A stretch of 64,000 bases of DNA from Prosopocoilus inquinatus (GCA_036172665.1 CM069870.1:72106212-72170211), one strand, 5' to 3'. Positions 21,593 through 34,453 are shown, counted from the stretch's first letter. Notes: a model not told the origin generated them from the sequence alone. Translations and numbers: made by a program.

Positions 21593-24520
21593 GTAGTAGT
21601 CGCCCAACAAGAAATACCCAATTACAGGACGAAAAGAAAACACAACAATATAAATACTAACAATTTAAATACATTTAGTTTAATAAAATGCTGCAAGCAA
21701 ATCATAAAGTATCACAAAATATATCATCATATTTTGCATCAGCATTACGGCACATAGTGTATATAGGTGCTTTAATTAAGATATTACTCTTAGCTGTACG
21801 CAGATAAAACGTTGTAGACCATCTCGAGTTGAAACGTGGCACCATAAAATTCAAAGATTCCAAGATTTCGACACAATCAAGTTTGTAATGAATGACTTTC
21901 CAAATAAATCGAGCACCTTGTATTTCCCGACGTTGACTAAGGGATTGAAAATTATGTCTGCGTAGTAGGTCGTCATAGTCAACACCTCTTGGGGGATATT
22001 CCCCAGAGATTTTCAACGAAAGGAATTTAAGAAACCTACGTTGTATACGCTCGATATCTAAACGATAGCAAATGTAATAAGGTGACCAGACTTGAGAAGC
22101 ATATTCAAGTCTGCTAATAACTAAGGAATTGAAAAGACATTTAAATACATCAATGTTATCAAAGTACTTGACTGTACGAAAGACAAAACCAAGTGTTTTT
22201 GAGGCTGCGGTAACTATATTTTTTATGTGGGAAGAAAAGCTTAGAGTAGAATCAAAAAGCACCCCAAGATCCATTGTGGAGGTTTTCCTTGTAATTACTT
22301 GACCATTTAATTTATAGTCATAGTTAATCGGACTGAGTCTTTTGGTGTACGTTACAGAACAACATTTATTGATGTTTAACTTAAGATAATTGTTGGCACA
22401 CCAATAGTTAATAGTGTCAAGACCCTGCTGTAGCTGAATAGCTTCATGAACAGTCGAAACCGACGCATAAATTTTTAAATCATCTGCAAACGCAAGCACT
22501 CGACATTCAAGAGAGTTTACCAAATCATTTATAAATAAAACAAATAGCAAAGGTCCTAAGTTAGAATCCTGCGGAACACCAGAGTTTGCCTGATATTCAA
22601 ATGATTTGTAGCCGTTGTAAAACACATAACTCACTCTGGCTGTTAAATAAGATTTCATAAGATGTAACAACGAAAAAGTCATGCCGAAAGAGCTAAGTTT
22701 CCTGAGAAGGATACCGTGGTGTACCATATCAAAAGCACTAGATAGATCGGTATATACAACGTCAACTTGTCCCTGTTTATTCAATTGTTCAGCAATAAAT
22801 TGCGTTATAGTGACTAAGTTCGTAATCGTTGACCTACCAGAAATAAAGCCGTGCTGACATGTAGCAATGTAAGAGAAAGTTTGTCTATAAATAAGCTTAT
22901 ATATAAGTTGTTCAAAAATTTTAGCAAAGTTGTTCAAAATTGCTACAGGGCGATAATTTTTTATCTGCTCTTTATCACCTTTTTTATAGACAGGCGTAAT
23001 TCTGGCCCTTTTCCAGGTATCCGGGAAAGAAGACGTAGCAATGGCAATATTAATAATATGAAGTAATGGCTTGACAAAAGCATATCTACCGTCGTGGACC
23101 AAGAAGCTTGGAATTGAATCATCCCCTGCAGTAAATTTAATAGGAAATTTAACCATTATGTTTAATAGTTCTACTTCAGACACAGGTGGCATATGAAATG
23201 GGAGAGAGTTCGAATATATATCATTAAGTTCAATAATTCCAGAATCAGGCAAGTGGATTTTAGAAAACAAATCGGCAAAACCATTGACAATATCCTGAGG
23301 ACAGCTATAAGATCTATTATCATTTACGAATAATTTATTAGGAATCCGAGTAGTGCCTTGCCTCATATGGACATACTGAAAAATATTTTTAGGATTAGAC
23401 ATAATGGACTCTTCAGTTCCATGTACGAACGTCTTGTACGCAAGAGACAATTGTGTTTTACATATATTACGCAAGCGCCTAAATTCATTATGAAAGTACA
23501 AATTATTCGTAGCTAACCATTTCTGACGATAGTAATTTTTTAGCTTCAGGTTTGCAATAATAGATGCTGTAAACCATGGAGGATAGGAGGATGGACGCGC
23601 CTTATACTGTGGAACAGACTGCTCAATAATGCTATAAAGAATATTATAAAAAATTTTGGTGCAAAGATTAACATCAGAGCAGCATTCAACAGATGCCCAA
23701 TCAGCATTGAGAAGATTATTATAGAGTTCCACAAAATTAGCTTTACGAAAATTAAACCTTTTAACCTGAGCAAGAGGAAAGGGATGATCTTTATCCAAAG
23801 GCAAGCATTTGATTGAAATAGTGAGAGCAGGATGATGAGAGTCCTCAATAACAAGTGGGTGATCTTCATGCATGACAATAAAATCATGGGCAAAATTTGA
23901 TAGCACTAAATCCAATAATCTATTGCTACTATTTTTTATTTGATTATACTGTGTTAATTCCAGTGAGTTACAGAGATTGTGTAATAAGCGTACTCTTGGA
24001 CAGGAAGAATTATTAGGTTCAGCAAATTTAGGAATATTAAAATCACCAACTATAAGTAACGACTTAGTTGATGAAAATACTTCCAAAGCTTCAAAGAAGA
24101 GTTCATAATCATTGACTGACAGATTGGGTGGTATATAAAAAGATGCTAAAAAGAATTCGGAACCAAAAAACTGAAGCTTACAGATGACCAAGTCGATTAA
24201 TGGGATTTGTCCAAAAAAATGAGAAGCATCAATCATTTCAAATTTAAGATTATTAGATATGGCAACAATGACACCGCCACCAGTAGATTTATTTAGAATA
24301 TTGACATTTCTGTCACATCTTACAACATCACATTCAGGAGGAAACAACTCAGCACTGTTAATAGAATCGTTCAACCACGATTCAGTAACAACAATGATAT
24401 CATAATAATACTCACAAGTGTTGAGATAAAATTCATGTGTCTTGGTTCGTAATCCACGAGCATTTTGGTAGAAAATTTTCAGAAATTTCAGTATTATATT
24501 TCATCTGGCTATTACTACTG
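21593..24520 (-). mobile_element. Non-LTR retrotransposon (LINE), jockey/CR1-like, nearly full ORF2
   Basis: One long frame encodes endonuclease plus reverse transcriptase. It is followed by about 110 bp of 3' untranslated sequence and a TAA/TTA microsatellite tail. No ORF1 (gag-like) is recognised upstream, so the 5' end is truncated or degraded. A relative lies at 51270-53560. The 5' limit is approximate. Confidence 0.85.
21702..24500 (-). CDS. LINE ORF2: AP-like endonuclease and reverse transcriptase
   Basis: Would nick chromosomal target DNA and reverse-transcribe the element RNA there (target-primed reverse transcription). The frame is open for 932 codons after a TGA at 24501-24503 and has no N-terminal ATG. 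Endonuclease/exonuclease/phosphatase motifs: FYQNARGLRTK (residues 10-20), VVTESW (37-42), VGDFNIP (about 151-157) and SHHPA (about 221-225). Reverse transcriptase motifs: TPVYKKGDKEQIKNYRPVAI (about residue 502 on), QHGFISGRST, YTDLSSAFD (catalytic Asp) and LAFADDLKIY (catalytic Asp pair). The normally invariant GVPQGS reads GVPQDS, with GAT at 22566-22568; the relative at 51333 keeps Gly. This copy is therefore structurally intact but may be inactive. Host role: none. Confidence 0.85.
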   Translation of the reverse strand, partial: NIILKFLKIFYQNARGLRTKTHEFYLNTCEYYYDIIVVTESWLNDSINSAELFPPECDVVRCDRNVNILNKSTGGGVIVAISNNLKFEMIDASHFFGQIPLIDLVICKLQFFGSEFFLASFYIPPNLSVNDYELFFEALEVFSSTKSLLIVGDFNIPKFAEPNNSSCPRVRLLHNLCNSLELTQYNQIKNSSNRLLDLVLSNFAHDFIVMHEDHPLVIEDSHHPALTISIKCLPLDKDHPFPLAQVKRFNFRKANFVELYNNLLNADWASVECCSDVNLCTKIFYNILYSIIEQSVPQYKARPSSYPPWFTASIIANLKLKNYYRQKWLATNNLYFHNEFRRLRNICKTQLSLAYKTFVHGTEESIMSNPKNIFQYVHMRQGTTRIPNKLFVNDNRSYSCPQDIVNGFADLFSKIHLPDSGIIELNDIYSNSLPFHMPPVSEVELLNIMVKFPIKFTAGDDSIPSFLVHDGRYAFVKPLLHIINIAIATSSFPDTWKRARITPVYKKGDKEQIKNYRPVAILNNFAKIFEQLIYKLIYRQTFSYIATCQHGFISGRSTITNLVTITQFIAEQLNKQGQVDVVYTDLSSAFDMVHHGILLRKLSSFGMTFSLLHLMKSYLTARVSYVFYNGYKSFEYQANSGVPQDSNLGPLLFVLFINDLVNSLECRVLAFADDLKIYASVSTVHEAIQLQQGLDTINYWCANNYLKLNINKCCSVTYTKRLSPINYDYKLNGQVITRKTSTMDLGVLFDSTLSFSSHIKNIVTAASKTLGFVFRTVKYFDNIDVFKCLFNSLVISRLEYASQVWSPYYICYRLDIERIQRRFLKFLSLKISGEYPPRGVDYDDLLRRHNFQSLSQRREIQGARFIWKVIHYKLDCVEILESLNFMVPRFNSRWSTTFYLRTAKSNILIKAPIYTMCRNADAKYDDIFCDTL

Positions 24521-27500
24521 AAGTAGTTGAATAATTATCAAATGAACAGAAGCAACTGAGAGAAGAACAAGCAATAATCGAGCCAAGCTTGATGGCATGA
24601 GTGATTAAAAATGATTCAAATCGATGTATGATTGGGAAATTGATCTGCCTTGATTCTGACTGTTCCAGATTCTGCTGGTGTGAAAACGCCCCGATAATTT
24701 TTAACGCAAGTGAATGTTTTCATTGCAAAATAATAAATTACCTCCTGCTCAGGAACGAAGTCAGCTGCAATACAACTTTCGAAGGCTGTACTGAAAACCA
24801 CCTCTGTTACCAACAATTCCTATATTATCGCAGAAAATAAGAACAAACTGCCCTTTATTCTGCACTTTGAACCACGAACCGTTCATTCAACAAACTGTCA
24901 GCTCCCGGAAGTTGCAAAGGGGTATAGTAAACAACCCAGAAAGCCAAAATTTAATAAACTCAAAGCATCCACCCGAAGCACGTTAGCTGTTAACAACCTG
25001 ATACGTTTCGCAACTTGCGTTTCCGCAAGTTGGTCGTATTTTTATGCTAGAAAGCTCTGCGTGGTTAACGGGACCGACCGGTCTGCGTGGGGCTAACGTG
25101 AAACGTGCACCGCAAGTTCCTGTATAGCAAACGTGTTAGGAGTCGCATTAGCCACAACAAGCACACCCTGTTAATTATATCAACGCCCTCGTTCTCCCAG
25201 GTAACCAGATATAATAATGCGTGTCGGATTTCGAATGGAATTACTTTTACGTCTTCTCTTCCCTCGATGTTTGCAGCGGGTATCGAGTTTGTCGCAGTTT
25301 GGATCACGTTGGTTCACACGTCGGACCCACTAGCTAGTGTATTAATTAATTACGTAGTCAAATGTCGAAAGAAATTAACCTATTACATCTTTGTTGATTC
25401 TTTATGGTATAAATAAAATAAACGTAAAAGAATCAATCCCGAGTAATTCGAAAACAAATACAGAATAAAGTTACGAGTTTACAACATGAACCTATTAGTC
25501 TCCTCGTTCGTTCGCAGACGACAAAAATAATTAGGTCAGCCACAACAATTAAAACTAATTTCGACACTCGGCAACTAACTCCATTAAGAAACGAGCGCGG
25601 ACTCACGTGAACGTAACGACGGAGGTATTATACATAATTGCGGTGAGTCATGAAAGAATTTTCCGTCAATATTGGAGGACGAGTTGACAAAGCTAATGGT
25701 GATAAATTAATCGGGGGGCCGAAACGGAATCGAGCACAAAGGAGGCGAGTTCAACGTGCGGGAGGCCGTATTTGCATTATGCGCGTTTACATGACCTGTA
25801 CTTACCTACTTACGTAAAGCAGGAGCGGTAGATGAGGCATTAAAAGAATATTTGTTATGCAGAAGCGAAAAGCGAACTCATTGTTCGAGATAGTTCTTTA
25901 CTTTAATCTTTTCGACTTCAATTACTATCAGAAAGTAGTTCGAGGACGAAGAGCGCAAATAAACCGATAGGGTTCATGAATTTTTTGAGGGGACACGAGT
26001 TTACAACGAAATAACGACAGTTCTTTGTGATACAGGGCAAACATTTTTAAAAGCCGACAATATTTTTAAAAATTTGAATATAGCACAGTATCGCAAATCC
26101 TTAAGAGATCCGAGTCTACCTATAGAGACATTATTGATTGATAGTGTAGTTAATGGCCAGTGTATATTTCAGAGGGCAACATCGAAGATAACCTCCAGCG
26201 ATACTCGAAAATAATTACTCTCAAAAAGTTAGGCAAATTTAATTTACAGCTTCTGCAAACTTAACCACTGCCCAGTTTGAAATGGTTGCCAGTTTTATTA
26301 ACACCCACCTGACGATGAGGTCTTACGTCAGTCTCTTTTTTGCATTCCCAGACTCCTATGTCATTTTTGCTTATGAATTATCAGATTTTAGCTCAACACG
26401 TCAAGTTATTCAAGTTAATTACCATTTACTCTCAACTCAATTTTTCCTTATTGGAATAAGCCCAAAATTAAGGTTAAGCTGTGAATTGGAAAATGGGATC
26501 CTACGCTTATTAACAACAAAATTTTATTCACTTTGATATTTTACCAACAAATAGGTACAAAGAAAGCTAAACCAATAAGCTTCGTATTTCAAATGTAGCG
26601 ATCGGTTAGTTTTTCTTTTGCAGAGACAAGCCAGAATCGCAGTCGAATACCCAAGTTTCTCATTTTTTTATTATTTTTTTTTTTAATTAAAAAAAAGTTC
26701 GGGCGGAAAACCCAAACAATACCGGACGTGAAACTGTGAAACGCAGGCATAAGTTATGAATGCCATTCGGTCCCTGTTTTCCGTAAGCGCAAGCGAAATG
26801 AAATATGCGGCAATAATTTCGTGCGTCCCCCGAAACGAACGACGCACGACGTCTCCCTCTTGCGCGATTTAATGAACGTTAAACGAACTTTTCCCTTTTT
26901 TTCGTTCGGTGAAACTTACATTGGCATATATTCAAAATCATCTATTGAATGCCTGTACGTAAGCTTAGTAGGAATACTAGGTATATTATAGGCGTGAGTA
27001 TTCAATGTAAAATTATCAATAACCCTAAAAAAAAACGCTCTCTTCATCCTAAAAATGTGACTGAAACTAGCGTTTATCTTCCCTTGCGCTGCTAAACTCA
27101 CATTTTTTTATCGCTGGATAAAAGCCGTAAGTTGGATGAAAAGATAAACAGAGGAAGACTTAAAGCAGATGATAGAAGGATGTCAGAAATAGGAAATTTT
27201 AAGAGCTTTCTACATTCATAGCTCGGGCCTGATTTGCGGAAAGCAGATTTGAAGAAGCGATCGATCAAGAATGGGCTAAACATTTAGATTTTTACTAACC
27301 AGAACTTGGGTTTATATAAGATTTTATTAATAAATTCCAATAGGAAAGAAGAAACTGCACCAGCGGTTTCGATTTTGGAAAACCTCATCAACTAATTGTT
27401 TTTTTCTAAGAGCCTCACATGGGATGATAGGATAGTCTTTAATTCGTTTCGATCAAACCAAAATTTACTTTCCCAAAAAAAGGAGTAGAGATTGCAGCAA

Positions 27501-27949
27501 TGATTTTGATTCTTGATGGAGGAAAGTGAGGAGAGATTGGAGGTGTGGGGGAGAAAAGTGTTTGGAGAGGAAGAAAGGTTCGGAAATTTCCATATGCTAA
27601 GGATACGATGGTTTGGCTAGTACCACGGAAAATTCTAATAACTCAAAACTACTATCGATGTGCTTGGTCATCACCTTCTCTTGTAGACCGACGGTATCTT
27701 TTTTTCGAACGAAAGCACAAAAATATTTTGTGAAAATTTAGCCTTAAAAATTTTCGTAATTATGTTAATTACTTCTGTGTACTGTCACGTCAGATTTTTA
27801 ACAGAATAATTTAAAGAACTTCGGAAATTAATTAGCACACTTAAAATTATAAGCCTAATCAGTGCGCAATCACTTTTCATTTGCGAAATTCTAAAGCTGA
27901 GTGACAACGTCGAGCGGACTTTGAAAACAGTCCGAGGAAAATTTCGGAA
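24521..27949. other. Non-coding stretch, no gene recognised
   Basis: No domain-bearing frame. The frames at 25065-25416 overlap on both strands and are not supported. There is an oligo-T/oligo-A palindromic patch around 26665-26700. Confidence 0.5.
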
Positions 27950-28262
27950 ATAATTCACAACGATAGGCTGTGCCGTCTTCTCCACCAATGATGGATATCA
28001 CCGCCGTCACCGCTGGACTTTCGATTCACCTTCAAGACACCACACTGTCGCGCCGCCTCGCCGCTGTCTGCAACGAGAACAAAAGGAACTCCGAACTTGC
28101 AAAACCTCAACCCTCGGAGATTAAATTAATCAATTAACAAATAAAGAAGTATATTTTTGTATTCAATTGTTTAAAGCTCTACCTACGCCCCTATAACTCC
28201 AGAAGCTTCTGCGTGAAGGCGCAAAAGTCTTCTTCTCGCGACAATGCGATAAGCGCCATTTT
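27950..28262 (+). repeat. LTR-like dispersed repeat, copy 3 (3' half)
   Basis: Matches the downstream half of the copy at 7733-8290: GTGCCGTC..TCTCCACC, TGATGGA, CACCGCCGTCA, then AGTATATTTTTGTA and CTCTACCTACGCC, and GACAATGCGAT near the end. AAATAAAG at about 28140 could act as a polyadenylation signal. The TATA-TCAGT portion is not recognisable here. Confidence 0.45.
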
Positions 28263-28606
28263 TTACTTGAATGATTAAACAATTTAGAAAAATATCTTGG
28301 CATTAAAATGCTTCTCTTGTAGTTGTATAATTTTATAAAAATTAGAATTATTGTATAAATCCCATTTAGTCAATAAACCTTTATATCTCGGTCGGGCCTT
28401 GTTTATTTTTTCTGCGATAACCAAAATAGCAACACGCTTGAGTAATATGAGACCGAAGAAAGGTCCGATCGAGCAGGCAATCTCGGGCTATATTCGGAGT
28501 GAAAGCATCTTACGGAAGAAGCATGTAAATCGGATTGTTCGTGTATTAATGGAATGCAGTGAGATGTGATTAAGAAGTTTGATCATAATATAAGTCGTTG
28601 ATGAGT

Positions 28607-28710
28607 GATATTTCTGTATCCGTTGAATGTCGACCGGGTAGATTATCAAGATTATATTACCTGAGGGATAATTCTGTATTCGCTGAATGTCGGCAGGGTA
28701 GATTATCACC
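28607..28710 (+). repeat. Two-copy tandem repeat, period 62 bp
   Basis: GATATTTCTGTATCCGTTGA at 28607 recurs as GATAATTCTGTATTCGCTGA at 28669. Each is followed by ATGTCG, then GGGTAGATTATCA. Confidence 0.8.
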
Positions 28711-28850
28711 TCCACCCGTATACGGCATTGTTCTATACCCGCCAATAGCTTAGACAAAGGATAGGCAATGTCAGAAACACAGCTAACTGTTTACCTGACC
28801 TAGTGGATGGCATTGTGCTTGCCAAGAACGGTCATCACTTGGAGCATATA

Positions 28851-30792
28851 CAGGGTTAGTTAAAAGTATGGAGACGGCGACTTATTGTCGTTAATATTCA
28901 TTTTAGGAAATTATGTTCAACACAAAAGTTTGTTATGAAATTATTATCTACATTAGAGGATACTTGAATTTTTTTTTTCTTCAATTGTTTTTAAGTTACG
29001 ACGTCATCGATATTTGTTTGAAATGACAAACTATATTCCTGATTATTGATTTCGATAGTTCATTCTATTCTCTTTTCAACGGTATACAATGTTCAGTATG
29101 TTACATTTGAAAAAAGATGAGAAAAAGTGCCTTAAAGTTCAAATATTAAAGATCCATTAAATTAGCAGAATTAATTAACACGGTAACAAGACTCATTTAT
29201 TTGCAATAAACTTATCAGTCACAATCTTATCATTATAAACAAATTAATAACTAACTAAATTAAAGTAAGTGTTCAAATTGTTCTCCATTTCTAATTTGAC
29301 AATGACCCAATCGATTTACAAAACCCTGAATAGAATTTTGTAAAAATTCTCGGGGAATGTCTTCTATCGTTCTGGTAATTCGAATTTTTAAATCTTCGAC
29401 ATCGTTGGAGTTATCTTTGTAAACCTTGTTTTTTACGTATCCCCAAAGAAAAAAAATCTAAAGGGCTTAAATCAGGCGAACAAGCTGGTCATTCAATACA
29501 TCCTCGTCTCCCAATCCATCTGTTTGGAAAGACGTTATCCAAATATTGACGAACATTGACACCATAATGTGGTGGGGCGCCATCGTGCTGGAACCAGATA
29601 CTGTTATTGGGAAGGTGTTCATTGTTTTCATCTGGATACAGCATAACACAAGCAGGTATAATTTCATTTTGCAATAACTGCAAATACAGAGCCGAAGTTA
29701 AATTGCCATTGATGAAAAAGGGACCGATATTATGACCCCCTAGAATGCCAACCCAAACATTAACCTTTTGGGGGTACTGCGTATGGTGCTCCATAAACCA
29801 AAAAGGATTTTCCGATGACCAATATCTGCAATTATGTCTTACTTCACCGATAAGACAAAAGGTAGCTTCGTCAGAGAAAAGAATATTGTTGACGAAATTT
29901 GCATTATTATTGCAAATATTTGACATTTCTTCACAAAATTGTAGTCTCCTATCAAAATCATCTTCCGTCAACTCGTGTAGAAGTTGTACCTTATAAGGTT
30001 TATACTTTTCACTTTTAAAATTGAAACGACCGATGACTGTGAAATATTGTGATTGGCCGCTAATTGATTGGTTGATAAATGGGAATCTTCAGATACGGCC
30101 AATAGAACATTCAGTTTTTTATCATCGCTTTTCGCTGTTCTAGGTCTACCACTCCTTGGCAAATCTTTAACACCACCGGTTTGTTCAAAGCGTTTTAAGG
30201 TTTTACCAACAACGGATTTAGAAATTGGATTTCTGTTTGGATGCGTGTCATTAAATAAATTACAAACGTCTTATAAACTTCAGCGTCTATTTCCATAACC
30301 CAGCATCATAAGTATTTCAATTCTTTCACGTTCACTTAAACTCGCCATTGCTAATATTAACAGCAACAAATTGCACAATTGAAATATGTCAACTATTTGA
30401 CACAAACAATAACCACTGATAAAGTTACCTCGCTCGCATTTGTTTATCGCCTCGCTTTGGCTATCTAGACTAATTCTGCTAATTTAATGGATCTTTAATA
30501 TTTGAACTTTAAGGGAGCTTTTCTCAATTTTTTTCAAATGTAACATACTGAACATTGTATACCGTTGAAAAGAGAATAGAATGAACTATCGAAATCGATA
30601 ATCAGAAATATAGGTTGTCTTTTCAAACAAATATCGATGACGTCGTAACTTAAAAACAATTGAAGAAAAAAAAATTCAAGTATCCTCAAATGTAGATAAT
30701 AATTTCATAACAAACTTTTGTATTGAACATAATTTCCTAAAATGAATATTAACGACAATAAGTCGCCGTCTCCATACTTTTAACTAACCCTG
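28851..30792 (-). mobile_element. Mariner-like transposon with about 322-bp inverted termini
   Basis: Flanked by TA at 28849-28850 and 30793-30794. The left terminus 28851-29173 starts CAGGGTTAGTTAAAAGTATG. It is matched in inverse by 30471-30792 along almost its full length with only scattered differences. TIRs this long are unusual next to the roughly 30-bp TIRs of the two other superfamily members in this window. The interior holds one broken transposase gene on the minus strand. Near-identity of the arms suggests a fairly recent insertion or gene conversion. Confidence 0.92.
29260..30348 (-). pseudogene. Mariner-superfamily transposase (DD41D-like spacing), broken
   Basis: Start ATG at 30348 gives MASLSERERIEILMMLGYG, a typical helix-turn-helix beginning. 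A second DNA-binding region follows with PRSGRPRT and STNQLAANHNISQSSVVSI. Catalytic motifs: ILFSDEATF (first Asp), WFQHDGAPPHY (second Asp) and SPDLSPLDFF (third Asp). I count 41 positions between the second and third Asp. The C-terminus reads GFVNRLGHC..EQFEHLL, with a stop at 29260-29262. Breaks: frameshifts near 30200-30300, near 29970-30010 and just after the third Asp (one extra T in a T-run near 29450), plus a TGA where a Trp codon is expected about nine residues before the third Asp. It is non-functional now. The spacing recalls DD41D families, but assignment needs alignment. Confidence 0.85.
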
Positions 30793-30794
30793 TA

Positions 30795-33700
30795 CGTACT
30801 CTGTGGAAGTGCTGGAGGCACAAGTAGGAGGCGGGCATCTGCTCAGGACGCAAGGTATGCTAATATCCACCTGGGGTTTATCTTCATGCATGCAAAGTAC
30901 GAAGTACGACATTGGTGGATACCTTCGCCGTGACTTTCTCCCCCAACCGCGAGCTACAGCTTTCAGATTCACTGCTGGAGAGAGAAAGGGGCAGAAGAGC
31001 CCCGGTGAGTAGAAACAATTGTTACTGCTGAACACCGGATGTAAACACTGCATGGCTGTTACATGTAAACCACACGAACCGCTGCTTTAACGGGATGCTT
31101 ACCACCCCTCTGCATATTGAAGGGAGACAGACAGATGCAAGAAAGGACTAACAATACTGGTGCGTTGTTTGACGTACAGTATCTCTGATTTATATACAGA
31201 CAGGTTATTATTAATGTTATTGCTAAATGTTTAATAACAAAAAAAAAACGCGCCTACACTTCTGTGTACTACATCTTATTGGGGCGAAATTCTAAGTAAC
31301 GCGTTGTGGAGCGCAAGTACGACTCTTTTTCTTGCGATTTCGACAGACACATCGAAAGCGATCGACTTTCAATTCCCAATCTATCGTGGGACTTGTAGAA
31401 TGAGCCCCGTTCTTGAACTCTGTCCGCTGCGCATGAAAATGTAACCGAAAACCGAATGAATAATTGATTTGTTTGTATCAAATCCGTGAGATTCGAGTAA
31501 ATTTACTGGCCGGCGATAAATTTATGTGCGTCGGGTTTATGAATATATGTAGATTAAGCAAACGTAAACTTTTAAAAATGAGGTAGGACATTGAAAGCGT
31601 TTCAATGGAATCGGAGGAGCCTTTAACAATATTAAAGTTAGTAAGAATTTATTTAATACTAAAAATCGCAAACTCTCACTGCGGCATATGATTAGCACAA
31701 ATCGATCAATTATCCGCTGATTTAAAAACATTATTAATGTTATTTATTCTTTCACAGTTTCTTCTTCAGTGTCCATCAACTCGTACATTGCGACATTTTT
31801 TGTTTTCTTTCTTTTAAATGTATACATAAAATTATTTTGATTATAGTTATGTATTCATTCGCGTGGCGTTATAGAAAGTAATTTCAACTAATTTGAATTT
31901 TGTAAACATAAGTTTCCAAAGGTTAATTAACGCATTCCTCGGAGTAGGCGTTCTAATGTCGCACATTCCCGCACTCTCGTCAAGGATTGCGACCAGGTGA
32001 TAGAAGGTTTCAATAACTCTGAAATTGCGTTTAAATATAACTGGAATTTAATATTAATCATTGCATGCTGCTAGGAAATTGTGTCACGATAAGGTGGATC
32101 AACAAACAGGTATATTTAACATACACTGATAAGATTAGTTTTGATTGCTCCGTTTTTTTTTTTTTTTATTATGACGAAAAACAGACGAGCTTTTCTATTT
32201 CACGTTTTTAATAATAGGTATGGTATGGTGGGTACCCGGTCGATTTATACAAAAATTCCACCTATTTCCTCGCTTTTATTATCGAAAGCCAGAATTTTAT
32301 ATCCCGTTTCATGAGCGAGCAGCGATTTTAGTATTCATACGGACGGGACGGCGGCGTGAGAAATATTTTTTTATCTGCACTGCGTGAATGTAAATTAAAG
32401 GTCTCGCAGCAATTGGAATGCGTTTGTTGTGTGCTTGCTAGACGATGACGGCCCTGTTGTGGTGAACAACAAAGAGTTGGAAAAATGTGTTGTGGGATTC
32501 GATTTATCCCAGTCGCCTCGTCGTTTTGAATAAGCGCTTTTAAGAGGAAAGAAGGCTGCAGTAATAATATACGATGCCAGCAAATAAAAAAAATTATTAA
32601 AATTGACCAAGAACAAAAGGCAGTTTGCCGTTTCTTAGTTCTTTAAATGTGAAAAGTGACTCTGACAGTTAAAGTCTACGAATGACTGGAAAAATGTAAA
32701 TAAGAATTACTTTCCCCTTAATTAAGTAATTAGCGATTCGATTTTCCCTTGCACTTGTTCGAATCGATTTGCAATCAACGACTTTGAATTAATCTTTGTT
32801 AGGTTGGGCTCGTTACACGTTTATGCAACTACACTTATTCAGTTCTCGTTAAATAAACATTTATACATATTAGTAATGCTTTCGCTTTCCGACTTATTCG
32901 TACTTACCTAGGAATTATTCAAGAGAGAAAATGCCTCCTCCTTAACGAAGGAAAGTTCATTTCGCGAACGACGCTATTAAAATTACTGCTTCGAATACAC
33001 GCGGCGTGCAATTCGGTCTGAAAAATCGCCAGCAAACACGAACGTGGAACGATCCAGTTCAATAAACGGTTGTTATACGTTAAGTGCCCGTAATTATTTC
33101 CGTCGAAATCTATGGGAATTTGTCATCGAAAGAGGCTTTTAAACTGTTATGGCGGGTCAGAAGCAGCAGTAAATGGTAGCGGCATTTTTGTTCGTAAGGA
33201 AATGTTTTGTAATTACACGTATAGGTGCGTTAAGTAACTGTAACGGTTCGAAATGCGTGCGTAAAATTTAAGAACGTTATTCAGATGGCCATTAAATGAG
33301 GAATGTGTTTTAGTCATTTATCGGAAAATGTGTACAGAGGCGCCTCTCTCTCTCTCTCTCTTCGTTTACTTTTTTTGGGTCAAATTTATAGTCACATTTG
33401 GAGTTCGACTTTGCTACCTACCTGAGCAAAAACAAGATTTGTGGGGACAAAATTAACTTGCAGCTCCGCCAGCAGCTTCAGTCGTGAGGCCTGTGAGTCT
33501 TAATTAAACGCGAAAATAAATGAGCGCCAACTAATCTTAACCGGTGGCGAGGAGAAGACCAAAGGAAATGATTCAATTAATGCAACAACTTTAATTCCAT
33601 AAAATGTAGACAAAACATGAGTGGAAAAAATTGAGTATTTAAAGTCACAGATGACAGCGAAATGAAGGGCACATCGTGTGGAATTTCAAAATACATAAAT

Positions 33701-34288
33701 AAAAGCGATCGACTAAAAATGAGCCGTTGCCTAAAATAGACCGTAACCAAACACCTGCAAGGAAAGAAAGTTCGACAATAGTAATTTGCGCGAAAAGAGA
33801 GCAGCAATTTCAAACATACTTGTCGGAGACGAGGCTGAGATAACTCAGATGAGTTTCAGTCCTCCAGCGCCACGTCACAACCGACGAAATGTCGTACTCT
33901 AAGGAAACCTCTCCGAGGTTCCTCACATTAACCAAAATCGTGTGCCGTCCCTGGACGAACACGCCATAAAACGGGCGCATCTCCTCCAGAGTTTAACGAG
34001 ACGCTGGTACCACAAGACGATTGCGTTCTTCAGGTAAGTTGCAAATTAATAAAGCCAAGGTCATACCTCTAATGTACGAAGGAAGGGTTTGCACAAATCG
34101 CAGCTCCAAGGGCCAACAGAATAAAAGCTGATAGGGAAGACCAACGGCATGAAAGGTAAAATATGAACGCAATTTAATCTTTCCGTTGAAATGATGATGA
34201 AAGGTATGTACCAAAACAATTAATTCGCAGGACCGAATATGGTAATAAGATTTGGAATGTAAACAAACCGACAAATACAGAGACTGCG
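30795..34288. other. Non-coding stretch, no gene recognised
   Basis: 30795-31060 is GC-richer with overlapping frames on both strands and may be an element remnant. The rest is AT-rich. A (TC)n run lies at 33345-33361. No supported gene. Confidence 0.5.
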
Positions 34289-34440
34289 TGTTTCAAGTAT
34301 TCCACAGGTGCAGTGGCAGCCTTAGTAGGGGTGGGCGAACCGTGCAACCGCCCGGGGCCCTGCGCTTTCAGGGGCCTCGCGCCATCCGCAATATGAATTT
34401 TTCAATTTTTTAACCCGAACGAATTAAGATTATCGAATAT
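34289..34440. repeat. GC-rich block, possible hAT-like terminus
   Basis: GTGCAGTGGCAGCC.. leads into CGCCCGGGGCCCTGCGC and a second GGGGCCTCGCG, strikingly GC-rich between AT-rich flanks. Similar motifs (cagtggc..cccggggcccc) are common at termini of non-autonomous hAT elements. No opposite terminus was found, so the call is weak. Confidence 0.25.
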
Positions 34441-34453
34441 CTGCTTAATGCCC

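Noticed and set aside
22851..23893. Additional ORFs overlapping the LINE
   Set aside because: Shadows in other frames of the endonuclease/reverse transcriptase coding sequence.
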